NCBI GenBank assembly: GCA_030838305.1
Contig: JAUTWY010000001.1
Coordinates: 1-15,195, forward strand
DNA length: 15,195 nt
DNA from: Acidobacteriaceae bacterium
Lineage (GTDB): Bacteria; Acidobacteriota; Terriglobia; Terriglobales; Acidobacteriaceae
Direction: 5' to 3'
Below the pieces are notes generated by a model. That model worked only from the letters and a program-made list of their open reading frames with translations, searched no databases and was not told where the DNA came from. Shown here in pieces: positions 13,627 through 15,195 of this stretch. The position numbers and the translations under genes were made by a program. Each line of letters opens with the position of its first letter. Within the stretch, counting starts at the first letter, position 1.

Positions 13627-15195
13627 TCACTCTCCAGCGATCGCTTTACGCGCTTCCGCAACGACCGCATCGACCGTAAAGCCAAAAAACTTGAGCAAAT
13701 CCTTCAACGGGGCCGAGGCTCCGAAGCGGTGCATCCCAATTTTTCTTCCTTTTAGCCCAACGTACCGCTCCCAGCCAAAAGTGGATGCCATTTCCACCGA
13801 GACTCGCGCCGTAACCGCAGACGGAAAAACGTTTTCCTTGTAAGCAGCATCCTGATGTTCAAAGATTTCCCATGACGGCATACTCACTACTCGTGCCTTA
13901 ATTCCTTCCGCCTTGAGCTTCTCGTAAGCCTCAACGCAGAGCGAAACTTCACTGCCCGTCCCCATCAAAATGACGTCAGGCTTGCCGGGCGCATCCGCGA
14001 GAATGTACGCGCCCCTGGCGGTGCCCGAGGCAGCGCCGTATTTCGTGCGATCAAAAGTCGGCATCGCTTGCCGTGTCAGCACCAGTGCGACTGGTTGGTG
14101 TTGCGACTGCGCGATGATCTTCCACGCTTCGGTCACTTCGTTGGCGTCTCCGGGACGCAGCACAATCAGATTCGGCATGGCGCGCAATGACGCCAGTTGT
14201 TCGATCGGCTGGTGCGTTGGCCCGTCCTCTCCCACTCCGATCGAATCATGAGTGAAGACGAAAATCGACGGCGCCTCCATGAGCGCGGAAAGCCGGATGC
14301 TCGCCCGCATGTAGTCGCTAAAGTTAAAGAAAGTCGCGCCGAACGCGCGGAGTCCAGAAACCGTCAGCCCGTTCACGCTCGCGCCCATCACATGCTCGCG
14401 CACGCCGAAGTGCAGGTTGCGTCCAGCGTAGCTGTCTGCCTGGAAATCCCCAGCGCCTTCAAATTTCAAAGTCGTCTTGTTCGAGGTGGCCAGATCGGCC
14501 GACCCGCCGATGAGCCACGGAACGCTTTGCGCCAGCGCATTCAGCACTTTCCCTGAACTTTCGCGCGTGGCCACACCCTTAGCGTCCGCCGGAAACGTGG
14601 GAAGATTTTTATCCCAGCCAACGGGAAGCTCGCGGCGCTGCATGCGATGCAACCGGTCGGCAAGTTCCGGATACTTCTGCGAGTAGTCCGCAAACATCTT
14701 CGACCACTGCCCACGCGACTCATGCCCGCGCTTTCCAATGCCATCCCGGAAGTGCTCGCGCACGCCTTCGGGCACCAGAAACTTGGCATCTTCCGGCCAG
14801 CCATAAAACTTCTTTACCAGCCGCACTTCCTCTTCGCCCAGCGGCTCTCCATGCGCTGCATTCGTATCTTGTTTGTGAGGAGATCCATAGCCAATGTGGC
14901 TGTCTACGATGATCAGCGTCGGCCGATCCGTGGTTTTCTGAAAGGTTTCAAAGGCGCGCCCTAGCATTTCCAGATCGTTGGCATCGGCAACGCGCGTTAC
15001 ATTCCATCCATAGCCGATAAAGCGCGTAGCCACATCTTCGCTAAACGACCAGTTGGCAGGACCGTCCAGAGTGATGTGGTTGTGGTCGTACATCCAGCAG
15101 AGATTTGAAAGGTGCAGGTGCCCCGCCAGGGATGCGGCTTCCCCCCCAATGCCTTCCATCAGGTCGCCATCGGAGCACATGGCGTAAACGTTGTA
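13627..15195 (-). CDS. tkt: Transketolase (5' end cut by window edge)
   Basis: Thiamine-diphosphate enzyme transferring two-carbon units between xylulose-5-phosphate and ribose-5-phosphate or erythrose-4-phosphate. The frame is open to the right edge: 522 residues are visible and, by comparison with E. coli TktA (663), about 150 N-terminal residues are missing. The visible part begins in the cofactor region with CSDGDLMEGIGGEAASLAGH, then YDHNHITLDGP, metal- and diphosphate-binding positions of the family. IGYGSPHKQDTNAAHGEPLG is a substrate-channel segment with conserved His. FTHDSIGVGEDGPTHQPIEQ begins the diagnostic transketolase signature, followed by LASLRAMPNLIVLRPGD and the C-terminal domain (GSEVSLCVEAYEKL). 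The ATG at 15180 is internal, not a start. First visible gene of the operon; the operon promoter must lie outside the window. Confidence 0.96.
   Translation of the reverse strand, partial: YNVYAMCSDGDLMEGIGGEAASLAGHLHLSNLCWMYDHNHITLDGPANWSFSEDVATRFIGYGWNVTRVADANDLEMLGRAFETFQKTTDRPTLIIVDSHIGYGSPHKQDTNAAHGEPLGEEEVRLVKKFYGWPEDAKFLVPEGVREHFRDGIGKRGHESRGQWSKMFADYSQKYPELADRLHRMQRRELPVGWDKNLPTFPADAKGVATRESSGKVLNALAQSVPWLIGGSADLATSNKTTLKFEGAGDFQADSYAGRNLHFGVREHVMGASVNGLTVSGLRAFGATFFNFSDYMRASIRLSALMEAPSIFVFTHDSIGVGEDGPTHQPIEQLASLRAMPNLIVLRPGDANEVTEAWKIIAQSQHQPVALVLTRQAMPTFDRTKYGAASGTARGAYILADAPGKPDVILMGTGSEVSLCVEAYEKLKAEGIKARVVSMPSWEIFEHQDAAYKENVFPSAVTARVSVEMASTFGWERYVGLKGRKIGMHRFGASAPLKDLLKFFGFTVDAVVAEARKAIAGE

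Noticed and set aside
13566..13685. Forty-residue N-terminal extension of transaldolase.
   Set aside because: Overlaps the tkt 3' end, is basic and unlike the family; the ATG at 13565 has a proper ribosome site.
1..15195. CRISPR array, tRNA, rRNA, insertion sequence or phage module.
   Set aside because: No regularly spaced repeats, no tRNA-like cloverleaf noticed, no transposase or phage protein motif on either strand.

Overview
The window looks like a chromosome segment from an Acidobacteriota bacterium (Terriglobia / Koribacter-like). This is inferred from the fairly high G+C content, the style of the RND efflux proteins, the Tal and Pgi types, and a degraded tandem-HTH regulator of a kind I recall from that phylum. 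No database search was run. Nearly all coding sequence is on the minus strand, in two leftward operons separated by a short, partly decayed plus-strand region.

Right part (6309-15195, minus strand): a sugar-phosphate operon read in the order tkt (5' end cut by the window edge), tal, pgi, gnd, zwf, glk, pgl. Together these phosphorylate glucose (glk) and interconvert G6P and F6P (pgi). They oxidise G6P to ribulose-5-phosphate (zwf, pgl, gnd) and recycle pentoses (tkt, tal). Pentose-phosphate epimerase and isomerase are not in the window. Coupling is tight: tal/pgi and glk/pgl share GTGA, zwf/glk share ATGA, and the other gaps are 33-61 bp. tal and pgi are separate but adjacent, in the order found in known fused Tal-Pgi proteins.

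Middle (about 4775-6308): a 132-residue uncharacterised protein (plus strand, 5885-6283) ends 25 bp from the convergent pgl. To its left, 5138-5691 holds a decayed gene for a regulator with two LuxR/NarL-type HTH domains. It has a nonsense codon in the first recognition helix, a second stop and at least three frameshifts. Between it and the efflux operon lies a 363-bp non-coding region with a perfect 14-bp palindrome and an 18-bp inverted repeat inside a plausible promoter spacer.

Left part (1-4774, minus strand): a tripartite RND efflux operon. The outer-membrane factor comes first, then a lipoprotein-like membrane fusion protein, then an AcrB/HAE1-like permease that runs off the left edge. 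The divergent dead regulator next to operator-like sites suggests, as inference only, that the pump has lost or changed its local control.

I saw no rRNA, tRNA, CRISPR array, insertion sequence or phage gene. The window is mostly ordinary central metabolism and efflux. The most unusual parts are the decayed tandem-HTH regulator, the palindromes beside it, the unfused tal/pgi pair and the 132-residue protein.
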